A stretch of 51,633 nucleotides of DNA from Streptomyces blattellae (GTDB lineage: Bacteria > Actinomycetota > Actinomycetes > Streptomycetales > Streptomycetaceae), in assembly GCF_009709555.1 (NCBI RefSeq), contig NZ_WJBG01000250.1, positions 1 through 51,633 on the forward strand, written 5' to 3'. This document shows positions 8,154-16,520 of this stretch, piece after piece. A model generated the notes under the pieces. The model was not told the origin of the DNA and searched no databases. It saw only the letters and a list, made by a program, of their open reading frames with translations. The number at the start of each line of letters is the position of its first letter. The stretch's first letter is position 1. The translations under genes and the position numbers were made by a program.

Positions 8154-8180
8154 GATATCAAATATGGTTCCAAGTATATC
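8154..8180 (-). promoter_or_regulatory. AT-rich imperfect palindrome, candidate vapBC operator
   Basis: GATAT at 8154-8158 and ATATC at 8176-8180 bound a 27-bp AT-rich segment containing ATATGGTTCCAAGTATAT, in otherwise GC-rich DNA. It sits directly upstream of vapB and could combine the -10 region with a VapB binding site. Placement and symmetry are seen; the binding is inferred. Confidence 0.45.
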
Positions 8181-8324
8181 CCTTAAGGTGTCCACGAGGT
8201 GACGCTTCCTGGCGCCTGGCCTTGGGCGCTGCCAGTCCCTCCGTGGGCAGCACGCCGTGGATACGGCAGAGAGCGAAGACGGGTTCCGCTTCGCGCGGGT
8301 GGCACCAGACACCGAGGGTGCGTG

Positions 8325-9641
8325 TCAGCCGACGGGGTAACCCTGGGCAAGGGCGGACCTGCGGAATGCGGGGAGCTTGTCGAGGGGGACGGCGAGGTGG
8401 CGTTCGCCGAGGCGGGTGCAGTGGGCGCGGGTGCGGCGGTCAGTGGCGAGGAGGGCCGCGACGGCGGGGTCCGCGCACTCGATGAGATGCACCGGCCCGG
8501 TGTCACGGACCTGGCCGACGCGGCGGGTGGCATCGTCCAGGAGCGTGGTGACCGTCTGCGGGAGCGGACCAGCGGCGGCCTCCAGATGACGGCGGAGTTC
8601 GGCGAGGTCGCGGCCCGTGTCCGCGGCGGCGAGCAGCGAGGCGGGGGTCAGGGTCCACACGCGGTCGCCGGTGCGCTCGGCGAAGGCGTCGAGGAGGAGG
8701 GTCTCGGCGGGGGTGAGTCCGTCGAGGGCCACCAGGTCGTGGTTGGGGAGGACCTTCAGGCCGCCAGTGCTCTTCGGGGCGGTGTCGGCCGGTGCGGGGG
8801 TGGGGAGGTAGGTGGCGGTCTGCCCGGTGGCGTAGGCGCCGAGTGGGTTGAGGCGGAGGGCGAGGAGGCCGTCGTAGCGGCTGATGCAGTCGGTCCAGTC
8901 GGCGCCCCAGTTGTCGCGGTAGTCGTCGCGGGCGCCCACCGGTGGCCGGTAGTCCACGTCGATCAGGCCGAGGACGGCGCCGTACTCGAAGAGTACGGCG
9001 AGGGTGTAGCGGCCCTGGAGGAGTTCCCAGTCGTGGAACCCGTCGTAGCCGAGGCTGCCGTATTCGGGGTCCTCCAGGTAGAGCTTCCACAGGGCGCGCT
9101 CGGTGCGGGCGATCCTGGGATCGTGACCGGCCTTGCGCATGGTGCGGAAGAGCGTGTCGACGTCGGTCCACTCGCCGGGGGCGCAGGCGGCCAGGGCCGC
9201 GCCGACCTGGGCCCGGCGCGGCTTGACGGCGGTGAGGACGTTCGCCGCGCGCTGGCCCTTGATCGCTTCGACGCGGGAGAACTCGTCGATCACGCCGTGG
9301 CTGAGCCAGCGCCGCCACAGCAGGGCGAGCGTGTCGTGTGCCGGTTTGGTCAGCGCCGCCCTGCCGCGTGCGGTCAGCGTGAGTTTCCCGGAGGCGAGTT
9401 CGGCGAGTCCGCCGGCCTGGAGCAGCAGCGGCCAGGCGAAGGACGCGATTGACTCCTCGGCGTAGAAGTCACCGCCGCTGAGCACTTCCACGACCGCCTT
9501 GACCGTCGCCGCGGACGGGCGGAGTGTCTTCTCGCTGCAGCGCAGTCGGCCTGCCGCGCACAGCTGGAGCACCGCTTTCAGGTTGGCCTGTGCCTCGTGC
9601 TCGGTCGTGCGTACCTGGTGCTCGTCGTGGTCGAGGGTCAC
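8325..9641 (-). CDS. XPB/Ssl2-type helicase-associated domain protein without a motor
   Basis: The 438-residue protein has no Walker A or DEAD-box motif. Residues 10-60 contain LKAVLQLCAAGRLRCSEKT, a helical block seen in bacterial helicase-associated proteins. The C-terminal 150 residues (GGLKVLPNHDLVALDGLTP, DRVWTLTPASLLAAADTG, LPQTVTTLLDDATRRVG) match the XPB-like 'helicase conserved C-terminal' domain (Helicase_C_3 type). The middle contains LGYDGFHDWELLQGRYTLAV. The gene overlaps the preceding HTH gene by four bases, so the two are co-translated. In relatives this domain accompanies DNA unwinding or repair, but the biochemical role is unknown and no motor is encoded nearby. Confidence 0.65.
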   Translation of the reverse strand: MTLDHDEHQVRTTEHEAQANLKAVLQLCAAGRLRCSEKTLRPSAATVKAVVEVLSGGDFYAEESIASFAWPLLLQAGGLAELASGKLTLTARGRAALTKPAHDTLALLWRRWLSHGVIDEFSRVEAIKGQRAANVLTAVKPRRAQVGAALAACAPGEWTDVDTLFRTMRKAGHDPRIARTERALWKLYLEDPEYGSLGYDGFHDWELLQGRYTLAVLFEYGAVLGLIDVDYRPPVGARDDYRDNWGADWTDCISRYDGLLALRLNPLGAYATGQTATYLPTPAPADTAPKSTGGLKVLPNHDLVALDGLTPAETLLLDAFAERTGDRVWTLTPASLLAAADTGRDLAELRRHLEAAAGPLPQTVTTLLDDATRRVGQVRDTGPVHLIECADPAVAALLATDRRTRAHCTRLGERHLAVPLDKLPAFRRSALAQGYPVG

Positions 9642-10366
9642 AGCGGCCCCGTCGCCAGGATGTAGTCGTAGTTGCCTTCGCCGCAGGTGTGTTCCAGCGT
9701 CCGTACGATCGTCCGGGCGTCGTCGCGGGGGCCGTTGATGTAGAACGGCTTGCCCTGGCGGCCGAAGCCGATCCGCGGGGCGGCCGGGCCGGGCTCACCG
9801 AGGTGTACGGAGACCTGCGCGAAGTCCGGCGCGGGCTCGAAGCCGAGGGTGCGGGCGTAGGCCACACCACCGTGCACGATGCTCTGTGCCTGCTCCAGGC
9901 CGATCCGCAGCGGAGGCCGGTCGAACGCCTGGTAGTAGTCGCGTACGTAGGCGTCCAGCGATCCCCCGCCCATCACCCGTGGGCCGACGGTGTCCTTGAG
10001 GCCGAGGCAGTAGACGTCGACCAGGAACCCGCAGACGGTGACCCGGCTGGCCCGCTCCTGTCGGGCGATCAGGACCTGGGCGAAACCGGCCGCCTCGGGA
10101 TCCTCGGCGCCCTCGGCGTCGGCGCGCGCCCAGTCGGGGGTCTCGGACAGCTCCAGGCCCGTGCTCCAGCCGGCGTTCACCCAGCAGCCCACCACCGGGC
10201 GCGCGGCCGGCGCGGCCGTGCTCTGCTGTTCGTGGGCCACCCGGCGCACCAGCGCGCTCGCCCGGGCCGGTTTCAGCCCGAGGGCCCGCGCGATCTGCTT
10301 CGGTCCGCTGCCCTTCTCCCGCAGTGACCGTACCTGGGACAGCAGTTGAGCGTCGTCGTCGTTCAC
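9638..10366 (-). CDS. HTH protein with conserved C-terminal domain of unknown function
   Basis: The 242-residue protein starts at a GTG (VNDDDAQLL). Residues 5-45 form a resolvase-like helix-turn-helix (GSGPKQIARALGLKPARASALVRR). The rest has a recognisable but unnamed domain: GFLVDVYCLGLKDTVGP, then IVHGGVAYARTLGFEP, then PRIGFGRQGKPFYINGPRDD. I recall related sequences as uncharacterised proteins and cannot name a family. It is the first gene of a two-gene operon with the XPB-type protein and is divergent to the 2OG oxygenase gene; only 230 bp separate their starts, so they may be co-regulated. Confidence 0.6.
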   Translation of the reverse strand: MNDDDAQLLSQVRSLREKGSGPKQIARALGLKPARASALVRRVAHEQQSTAAPAARPVVGCWVNAGWSTGLELSETPDWARADAEGAEDPEAAGFAQVLIARQERASRVTVCGFLVDVYCLGLKDTVGPRVMGGGSLDAYVRDYYQAFDRPPLRIGLEQAQSIVHGGVAYARTLGFEPAPDFAQVSVHLGEPGPAAPRIGFGRQGKPFYINGPRDDARTIVRTLEHTCGEGNYDYILATGPL

Positions 10367-10596
10367 GGGGCCATTGTTCCGCAACGCCGGGGCGTCAGGT
10401 GCGGGGGGTCGGCTGTTCCCGTTGTCCCCGGATGGGGGACGTGCGTGGGCACGCAGGCCCGAGCCGGCGTTTCCCGGCCCCGTCCGTCCGCGCGAGGCAG
10501 AGCGTTCCCGTACGGGTGAGACCGCCACCCGCGGTCCCGCCGCTCCGTAGAGTCGGGGCAAGGCGGCACGGCCGCGGGAACAGGGAGGGCGCATTG

Positions 10597-12939
10597 ATGA
10601 CCAGGAGCGCGAGGGAGCGGCTGGGCGTGCTGCTCGGCGGGTCGAGGGCGGCGGAGTTCAGCGCCCGGCTCGAAGCACCGGCGGACGGTGTCGGCCTTGA
10701 GGTGGCCGGGGTCGGACCGGTGCGTCTGCCGCTGCGCGCGCCGCAGGTGAAGAAGCTGATCGCGGTGGCGCGTCCGGCGCTGTTCGGCCGGGGGGAGGAC
10801 ACCCTGAGCGACAGCAGTGTGCGCGACACGTGGCAGATCCGGCCGGACCAGGTCACGCTGGGCGGCCCGGCCTGGCCGACGCTGCTCGACGGCGCGCTGG
10901 AGTACTTCCGGGACGAGCTCGGGCTGCCCGCGTCGACCCGGCTGAGGGCCGAGCCGCACGCGCTCCTCGTGTACGGCAAGGGGCAGTTCTTCCTCCCCCA
11001 CCAGGACTCGGAGAAGGACGACGCCATGGTGGGCACGCTGGTGCTGTCGCTGCCCTCGGCGCACACCGGCGGCGAGCTGGTCATCGGGCACGCCGGGCAG
11101 AGCCGGACCTACCGTGCGTCGAGGACGGAGCTGAGCCTGGTGGCCTTCTACGCCGACTGCCCGCACGAGGTGACACCGGTCAGGACCGGCTACCGGGTGA
11201 CCCTCACGTTCAACCTGCTGGCCGAGCGAGGGGTCCCGGAGCATGAGTCCGGCCCACTCGACGACCTGGCGCACTGCCTGGAACAGCACTTCGACGCACC
11301 GGCCAGGCCGCGCTACGGCGGCCCGTACTCCGATCCGCCCCGTCGTCTCGTCTACCTGCTCGATCACGAATACACGCAGCGGGGTCTCGGCTGGGACCGG
11401 CTCAAGGGCGCCGACGCGGAGCGTGCCGCGCTGCTGCGCGCCGCGGCCGCCCAGGCGGGGTGCGAGACGGTACTCGCCCTCGCCGAGGTGAAGGAGACCT
11501 GGGACGCCACTCCGGCCGGATACGACCCCTGGGACGACTACGGCTACGACGAGGAGGAGGGAGAGGAAGAGGAAGAGGGGGAGGAAGCAGCCGCGGTCGA
11601 CGGCGCGGGTGCCGACGAGGACTACGAGCTGGGCGAGCTGGTCGACGACGAGATCACCCTCGGCTGGTGGACCGGTCCGGACGGCGCCGACGGCGAGGAG
11701 ATCTCGCTCTACGTCCGCGACTACGAGAGCTGCGCCAGTACCCCGAGTACGGACCTGAAGCCCTATGACTCCCGGTACGAGGGCTACATGGGCAACTACG
11801 GCAACACACTGGACCGCTGGTACCGGAGGGCCGCGGTCGTGGTGTGGCCACGGGAGCGGGCCTTCGCGGCGCGCGGCGAGGCCGGATCGCGGTGGGCACT
11901 CGAGGAACTGCAGGCCCGTATCACCACGGGTGACCGGGACGGCGCACGCGCCGCGGCCGAGTCCCTCGCGCCGTTCTGGAAGGGCAGTGGTGTACTGCCC
12001 GGGCAGTTGGGGAGCGCACTGCGGGTGGCCGAGGGCCTTCGGGCGCCCGGGACCGCCGCGATGCTCCTTGAGCCGTTCCGGATCGACGCGCTCACTCCGG
12101 AAGACGCGGACGACCTGGCCGCGGTGGCGAAGCGGTACGGCGTCCCGTGGCTGGGCCGGGTCACCGAGGGCTGGTTCGGCGGCGCGCGGAACCGCTTCGA
12201 GGAACACCGGTACGACTGGACCGAGCGGCTTCCCCAGCTGTGCGCGGCGCTGTGCTCCGCCCGGAGTTCCGCAGTGGCCGAGCTGCTCTTGACCGGGGCC
12301 TGGACCCAGGTGGACGGTGAGCTGCGGCTGTGGGCCGCAACCGGGCCGGCCGAGATCCGCCGCGCGCGATTGGAGCGGCTGAGCCTGCCGCTGCTGCGCA
12401 TCCTGGAAGCGGCTGACGGAAAGCTGCGCGGCCGGATCATGGCAGCGTTGCGTTCCTACCAGGACACGGTCCTGGAGTGCCTGCTGCCGTTGCTGCGCCA
12501 CGCGGCACGGGAACAGACGGAGGGCGAGCCCCGGGCGGCCGGCCTCGCGGCGGTGGCACGGGAGTGCGGGGACCGGCTCGGCGCGCTCGCGCGCCGGGCG
12601 CCACGCGCCGCGGACGACTGGTCGGTGGCGTGGACCGGGTGCGGCTGTGAGTTGTGTGGCGGCCTGGGCGAGTTTCTCGGCTCCCGGTCGCGGCGGACGC
12701 TGGAGTGGCCGCTGGCGAAGGACGGGCGGCGGCACGTGCACAGCAGGATCGACACGGCCGAGCTGCCCGTAAGCCATGTGACCAGGAGGCAGGGACGCCC
12801 GTACACGCTGGTGCTGACGAAGACCGAGGAGCTGTTCTCGCGCGAGCGGGCGACCCGCCGTCAGGCCGGAGCCGACCTGGCCTGGCTGGCCTCGACATGG
12901 AACCTTCCCGGCGAGGCCGGGGTCGACACGAGGCCGTGA
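10597..12939 (+). CDS. Large 2OG-Fe(II) oxygenase (prolyl-hydroxylase-like) with acidic linker and Cys cluster
   Basis: The 780-residue protein carries a 2-oxoglutarate/Fe(II) dioxygenase core in its first third. The iron ligands are visible as HQD (H135, D137) and the distal H190 (CPHEV); R200 (GYR) is the likely 2-oxoglutarate salt-bridge residue. TGGELVIGH sits between them as in prolyl 4-hydroxylase-like enzymes. An acidic run (EEEGEEEEEGEE) near residue 320 separates it from a long helical C-terminal region with a CGCELC cluster and a final RRQGRPYTLVLTKTEELF block. The ATG at 10597 has GGGAGG upstream. The substrate is unknown; hydroxylation of a protein or nucleic acid is possible. It lies inside the tRNA-Ser island. 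Confidence 0.75.
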   Translation: MTRSARERLGVLLGGSRAAEFSARLEAPADGVGLEVAGVGPVRLPLRAPQVKKLIAVARPALFGRGEDTLSDSSVRDTWQIRPDQVTLGGPAWPTLLDGALEYFRDELGLPASTRLRAEPHALLVYGKGQFFLPHQDSEKDDAMVGTLVLSLPSAHTGGELVIGHAGQSRTYRASRTELSLVAFYADCPHEVTPVRTGYRVTLTFNLLAERGVPEHESGPLDDLAHCLEQHFDAPARPRYGGPYSDPPRRLVYLLDHEYTQRGLGWDRLKGADAERAALLRAAAAQAGCETVLALAEVKETWDATPAGYDPWDDYGYDEEEGEEEEEGEEAAAVDGAGADEDYELGELVDDEITLGWWTGPDGADGEEISLYVRDYESCASTPSTDLKPYDSRYEGYMGNYGNTLDRWYRRAAVVVWPRERAFAARGEAGSRWALEELQARITTGDRDGARAAAESLAPFWKGSGVLPGQLGSALRVAEGLRAPGTAAMLLEPFRIDALTPEDADDLAAVAKRYGVPWLGRVTEGWFGGARNRFEEHRYDWTERLPQLCAALCSARSSAVAELLLTGAWTQVDGELRLWAATGPAEIRRARLERLSLPLLRILEAADGKLRGRIMAALRSYQDTVLECLLPLLRHAAREQTEGEPRAAGLAAVARECGDRLGALARRAPRAADDWSVAWTGCGCELCGGLGEFLGSRSRRTLEWPLAKDGRRHVHSRIDTAELPVSHVTRRQGRPYTLVLTKTEELFSRERATRRQAGADLAWLASTWNLPGEAGVDTRP

Positions 12940-12944
12940 CACGA

Positions 12945-13107
12945 GACGCGGGGCGCGGGAGCGACGCCGGCGAAGGCCGAAAGGAACTCCACGCCCAAGG
13001 CGGCGCCTATGCCGGGGACGCTCTGGACGGTCAGCGAGTCCGTGTTCGGGAAACTGGCTCTCGACGAGTTCGTCCAACTCGGCGATCTGCTCGTTGAGGG
13101 CCATCAC
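12945..13107 (-). pseudogene. IS110-family transposase remnant
   Basis: The minus strand reads VMALNEQIAELDELVESQF, then after a frameshift SLTVQSVPGIGAALGVEF followed by FAGVAPAPR. These are consecutive landmarks of the C-terminal serine-containing region of IS110 transposases, but the 20-25 residues normally between 'EFL' and 'FAGVAPAPR' are deleted. The fragment has a frameshift and an internal deletion and cannot be active. Nothing recognisable of the N-terminal DEDD domain is found further right. Confidence 0.7.
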
Positions 13108-13320
13108 GTCCCTGACTGGGGCCGGCGACCGCCGCGTTGTCTGCCCCGCTGAGGATCGTCAGTTGATCGTGTGGATCCTGACCGTCGGCAATCGCCGGGA
13201 CGTCCACCGCCAAGTTCCACAGGACTCCGCAGTGCAAGTCGGTGCCGACCGCCCGCCCGCCGGGAGTCGCGGGACGTGCGCCTGCCTGTCGGTCGATATG
13301 TTCCGAATGTCGCCTATAAA

Positions 13321-13340
13321 TGCAACCAAAACTGCAACCA
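13321..13340 (+). repeat. Second copy of the 20-bp att-proximal sequence
   Basis: Identical to 5731-5750. In this copy the upstream frame reads SVDMFRMSPINATKTATSA and stops at 13348, which looks like the tail of a tyrosine integrase, but no catalytic residues precede it. It marks the integrase-proximal end of the right element next to the intact tRNA-Ser. Confidence 0.45.
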
Positions 13341-13352
13341 GTGCATGACGAC

Positions 13353-13380
13353 GAGCCGAGCCGCAATTGCGGCTCGGCTC
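13353..13380. terminator. 28-bp perfect palindrome terminator
   Basis: GAGCCGAGCCGCAA at 13353-13366 is followed directly by its exact complement to 13380. It lies between the possible integrase tail and the 3' end of tRNA-Ser and could end transcription from either side. Confidence 0.7.
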
Positions 13381-13404
13381 CTCGTTTCGCCTGTTCAGGC
13401 GGCT

Positions 13405-13458
13405 GCGGAGGATACGAGATTCGAACTCGTGAGGGGTTGCCCCCAACACGCTTTCCAA
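13405..13458 (-). repeat. attachment-site copy overlapping the intact tRNA-Ser
   Basis: Identical over 54 bp to 5815-5868. It covers the tRNA 3' end from just beyond the discriminator base to the anticodon loop. This is the copy that keeps the tRNA functional, so the element entered from the 3' side. Confidence 0.85.
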
Positions 13459-13490
13459 GCGTGCGCCCTAGGCCTCTAGGCGAATCCTCC
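13406..13490 (-). tRNA. tRNA-Ser(GGA)
   Basis: The 85-nt minus-strand sequence starts GGAGGAT and ends ATCCTCC plus discriminator G, giving a 7-bp acceptor stem. The anticodon loop contains TTGGAAA (anticodon GGA), a long variable arm is present as expected for serine tRNA, and the T loop reads TTCGAAT. No CCA is encoded. It is the integration target of the neighbouring elements. Confidence 0.95.
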
Positions 13491-13584
13491 GCCGGAAACA
13501 TTACATGACCGAGAGGAGTGCTAGCGAACTCGTTCCCCGGTGGGGAGGGGTGGGCGAGGGAGGTGAGGGGATCGGGTAGGCTGG

Positions 13585-13678
13585 GGGAAGCCCCTCACGC
13601 GGCGCTATCTGACTGAACTCCCCCAGGGCCGGAAGGCAGCAAGGGTAGGTTGGCTCTGGCGGGTGCGTGGGGGGTCTT
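13585..13678 (+). ncRNA. ffs: Small SRP RNA (4.5S type)
   Basis: The core CCAGGGCCGGAAGGCAGCAA at 13623-13642 and GGGTAGGTTGG contain the GGAA tetraloop and asymmetric loop bound by Ffh. The flanks AAGCCCCTCACGC and GCGTGGGGGG pair to close the long hairpin. A TAGGCT at 13577-13582 could be the -10 box. Its position just upstream of dnaX is the usual actinobacterial arrangement. The ends are approximate. Confidence 0.92.
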
Positions 13679-13792
13679 GCGCGTTACGGGGGTACTGGGG
13701 CAAGGGGGCCGTGGTCGCCGCGGGGTGCCTCGCGTGGCGTTGCCGTATCCGGGCGGTCCGCGTTGTCAGTGGGCGCCTATAACCTCGTATGC

Positions 13793-16306
13793 GTGTCGTC
13801 TCTTGCGCTGTACCGCCGCTATCGCCCGGAGTCGTTCGCCGAGGTCATCGGGCAGGAGCATGTAACCGACCCGCTGCAGCAGGCGCTGCGGAACAACCGG
13901 GTCAATCACGCGTACCTGTTCAGCGGTCCGCGCGGGTGTGGCAAGACGACGAGTGCGCGGATTCTGGCGCGGTGCCTGAACTGCGAACAGGGGCCTACGC
14001 CAACCCCGTGCGGCGAGTGCCAGTCCTGTCGGGACCTTGCTCGGAACGGGCCCGGTTCCATCGACGTCATCGAGATCGACGCCGCTTCGCACGGTGGTGT
14101 CGATGATGCGCGTGAGCTGCGGGAGAAGGCCTTCTTCGGGCCCGCCGGCAGCCGCTACAAGATCTACATCATCGACGAGGCCCACATGGTCACGTCGGCC
14201 GGTTTCAACGCGCTGCTGAAGGTCGTCGAGGAGCCGCCGGAGCATCTCAAGTTCATCTTCGCCACCACCGAGCCCGAGAAGGTCATCGGGACCATCCGGT
14301 CGCGGACCCATCACTATCCGTTCCGGCTCGTTCCGCCGGGGACGCTGAGGGAATACCTCGGCGAGGTGTGCGGTCGGGAGGACATCCCTGTTGAGGACGG
14401 TGTGCTGCCGCTCGTCGTACGCGCCGGGGCCGGTTCGGTGCGTGACTCCATGTCCGTCATGGACCAGCTGCTCGCCGGGGCCGGTGCCGACGGCGTCACG
14501 TATGCCATGGCCACCTCGCTGCTCGGCTACACGGACGGCTCGCTGCTCGACTCCGTCGTCGAGGCCTTCGCCACGGGTGACGGGGCCGCCGCCTTCGAGG
14601 TCGTCGACCGTGTCATCGAGGGGGGCAACGACCCGCGCCGCTTCGTCGCCGATCTGCTGGAGCGGCTGCGGGATCTGGTGATCCTCGCCGCCGTTCCCGA
14701 TGCCGTGGAGAAGGGGCTCATCGATGCCCCCGTTGATGTCCTTGAGCGGATGCAGGCCCAGGCAGGCACCTTCGGCGCCGCCGAACTCAGCCGTGCCGCC
14801 GACCTCGTCAACGAAGGTCTGACCGAGATGCGGGGCGCCACCTCGCCCCGACTCCAGCTCGAACTGATCTGCGCACGCGTGATGCTGCCCGCCGCATACG
14901 GGGACGAGCGTTCGGTGATGGCCCGCCTCGACCGGCTTGAGCGCGGCGTGAACTTCTCCACCGGGGGCGGTGCACCCGCCATGGGCTATGTGCCAGGGCC
15001 CGAGGCGCATACCGGTGCGGCTGGGAGTGGGGGGATGGGGGCTCCGGTTCCTTCCGCCCCCTTCGCTCCCTCCGCTCCCTCCGCTCCTTCGGTTCCTACC
15101 GGGGGCGGGGCCGCTGCGGCTCGGGCTGCCGTGCGGGGCTCGGGGGCGCAGGGAGGAGTGGGCGCCCAGGACTCCGGCTCCGGTTCCGGCTTCGGCGGTC
15201 CTGGGTCCGGCGCGGTGAGTGCCACCCGTCCGGACAGCGGTACGGCGTCGGCGGCTGGGGCGTCGGCGGTTGGGGCGGTTCCCCCTGCCGCCACCGTGCC
15301 GGGCGGCGGACCTTCCGGCATCGGCCCGGACAGCGGACCCGCCGGTGGCGATCAGCCGCCGCACACTCAGCAGCCGCATCAGCAGCCCCAACAGCCCCCA
15401 CAGTCCCAACCTGGCCAAGACGTGCACAGCCCTGCACCAACCCCCGCCTCCGCCCCCGGCGCCTGGCCGACCGCCACCCCCGCCGGTGGCGGCCGACGCC
15501 CCGGCGGCTGGCCGACGGCGGCCCCGGCGGGCGGCGGCCAGCCCGCGGCTGCCAGCACACCGGCACCGGCGCCTGCTCCCGCACCCGCGTCCCCGCCACC
15601 ACCCACCCCTCCGACCACCACCCCCGCTTCCCCCCCGGCGCCCGGCGGCCTCGACCCCCGCATGCTCTGGCCGAACATCCTTGAGGCCGTCAAGAACCGC
15701 CGCCGTTTCACCTGGATCCTGCTCAGCCAGAACGCCCAGGTGGTCGGCTTCGACGGCACCACCCTCCAGCTCGGCTTCGTCAACGCTGGTGCGCGGGACA
15801 ACTTCGCGAGCAGCGGCAGTGAGGACGTGCTGCGGCAGGCGCTGGCCGAGCAGTTCAACGTCCAGTGGAAGATCGAGGCCGTCGTCGACCCGTCCGGCGG
15901 CTCGGCACCCCCGACGTCGCACGGCTCGCCCGGTTCCGTCGGCGCCTCCGGCTTCAACGGCGTCGGTGGCGGCGGCAGCGCCGGTGGAAGTGCCTTTGGC
16001 GGGGGCAGTGGCTACGGCGGTGGCGGCACCGGCCACGGCAGCGGAGGTACGACACCCCCGCCCCCGGCGTCCTCCCGGCCCGTACCCACGCCCGCTCCCA
16101 CCTCACCCGCAGCCACCCCGGCTCCCGCCGCGCCTTCCTCCCAGCCCTCGGTCTCGTCGTCCACTCCGGAGCCACCCCCCGTCTCTCCCGAGGACGACAT
16201 CCCGGAGGACGACGACCCGGACCTCGACGAGTCCGCCCTCTCCGGCCACGACCTCATCGTGAAGGAGCTGGGGGCGACGGTGGTTGAGGAGTTCACGAAC
16301 GAGTAG
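13793..16306 (+). CDS. dnaX: DNA polymerase III gamma/tau subunit
   Basis: The 837-residue protein is the clamp-loader ATPase of the replisome. I start at the GTG at 13793 (SSLALYRRYRPESF), the family's normal N-terminus. Visible are Walker A GPRGCGKTTSA near residue 45, four zinc cysteines (CLNCEQGP...CGECQSC), Walker B IIDEAHMV and the SRTHH arginine-finger region. The AAA+ core covers about 370 residues. A Pro/Gly/Ala-rich linker from about 400 to 620 is followed by a conserved block (MLWPNILEAVKNRRRFTW) and another low-complexity tail. A TATAAC box lies only 9 bp before the start codon, so the mRNA may be nearly leaderless. No A-rich slippery run is present, so only the tau-like form is expected. 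Confidence 0.95.
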   Translation: MSSLALYRRYRPESFAEVIGQEHVTDPLQQALRNNRVNHAYLFSGPRGCGKTTSARILARCLNCEQGPTPTPCGECQSCRDLARNGPGSIDVIEIDAASHGGVDDARELREKAFFGPAGSRYKIYIIDEAHMVTSAGFNALLKVVEEPPEHLKFIFATTEPEKVIGTIRSRTHHYPFRLVPPGTLREYLGEVCGREDIPVEDGVLPLVVRAGAGSVRDSMSVMDQLLAGAGADGVTYAMATSLLGYTDGSLLDSVVEAFATGDGAAAFEVVDRVIEGGNDPRRFVADLLERLRDLVILAAVPDAVEKGLIDAPVDVLERMQAQAGTFGAAELSRAADLVNEGLTEMRGATSPRLQLELICARVMLPAAYGDERSVMARLDRLERGVNFSTGGGAPAMGYVPGPEAHTGAAGSGGMGAPVPSAPFAPSAPSAPSVPTGGGAAAARAAVRGSGAQGGVGAQDSGSGSGFGGPGSGAVSATRPDSGTASAAGASAVGAVPPAATVPGGGPSGIGPDSGPAGGDQPPHTQQPHQQPQQPPQSQPGQDVHSPAPTPASAPGAWPTATPAGGGRRPGGWPTAAPAGGGQPAAASTPAPAPAPAPASPPPPTPPTTTPASPPAPGGLDPRMLWPNILEAVKNRRRFTWILLSQNAQVVGFDGTTLQLGFVNAGARDNFASSGSEDVLRQALAEQFNVQWKIEAVVDPSGGSAPPTSHGSPGSVGASGFNGVGGGGSAGGSAFGGGSGYGGGGTGHGSGGTTPPPPASSRPVPTPAPTSPAATPAPAAPSSQPSVSSSTPEPPPVSPEDDIPEDDDPDLDESALSGHDLIVKELGATVVEEFTNE

Positions 16307-16520
16307 GGAAGCGAGCAGGGAGACGAGTGGAGAAGCGAGCAGGGGCCGTTTCCCGTAGACAGAGAGCGAGCAGCGGCCGTTTCCCGCAGACCGCCGGTCA
16401 GGATCGGAAACCGTCGGTCAGGATCGAAGCGCACCTCGGAGGATCCTCCAATCGACCAACCCCGGACGCCTCAGCAACCCGCACAATTCACCAGGCCCCT
16501 CGCCGGTTAGGCTGACCCCC
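16307..16520. repeat. dnaX-purD spacer with short imperfect repeats
   Basis: The 214-bp spacer contains paired imperfect repeats: GCCGTTTCCCG twice (followed by TAGAC or CAGAC), GAAGCGAGCAGGG twice, and CGGTCAGGATCG twice. No ORF or clear terminator is seen. A TAGGCT about 10 bp before the purD GTG could be a -10 box. Confidence 0.5.

Larger units (their letters stand above)
5869..13404. mobile_element. 7.5-kb integrated island between tRNA-Ser repeats
   Basis: The DNA between the two 54-bp tRNA-Ser copies contains only accessory or decayed genes: epimerase and UDP-glucose dehydrogenase remnants, a truncated transposase, VapBC, an XPB-type/HTH operon, a 2OG oxygenase and an IS110 remnant. 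No integrase or replication gene is intact, only a possible integrase tail near 13321. It is therefore likely an immobile relic carrying a few intact cargo genes. Confidence 0.7.

Noticed and set aside
8154..8180. Insertion-sequence terminal repeat before vapB
   Set aside because: The palindrome is local, AT-rich and without a partner elsewhere, so an operator is more likely.
10363..13107. 914-codon minus-strand frame opposite the oxygenase gene
   Set aside because: Composition is Arg/Pro-rich without domains; only its first 40 residues are meaningful, as the IS110 remnant.
13793..16306. Programmed frameshift in dnaX giving a gamma form
   Set aside because: No A-rich slippery heptamer or suitable position is visible.
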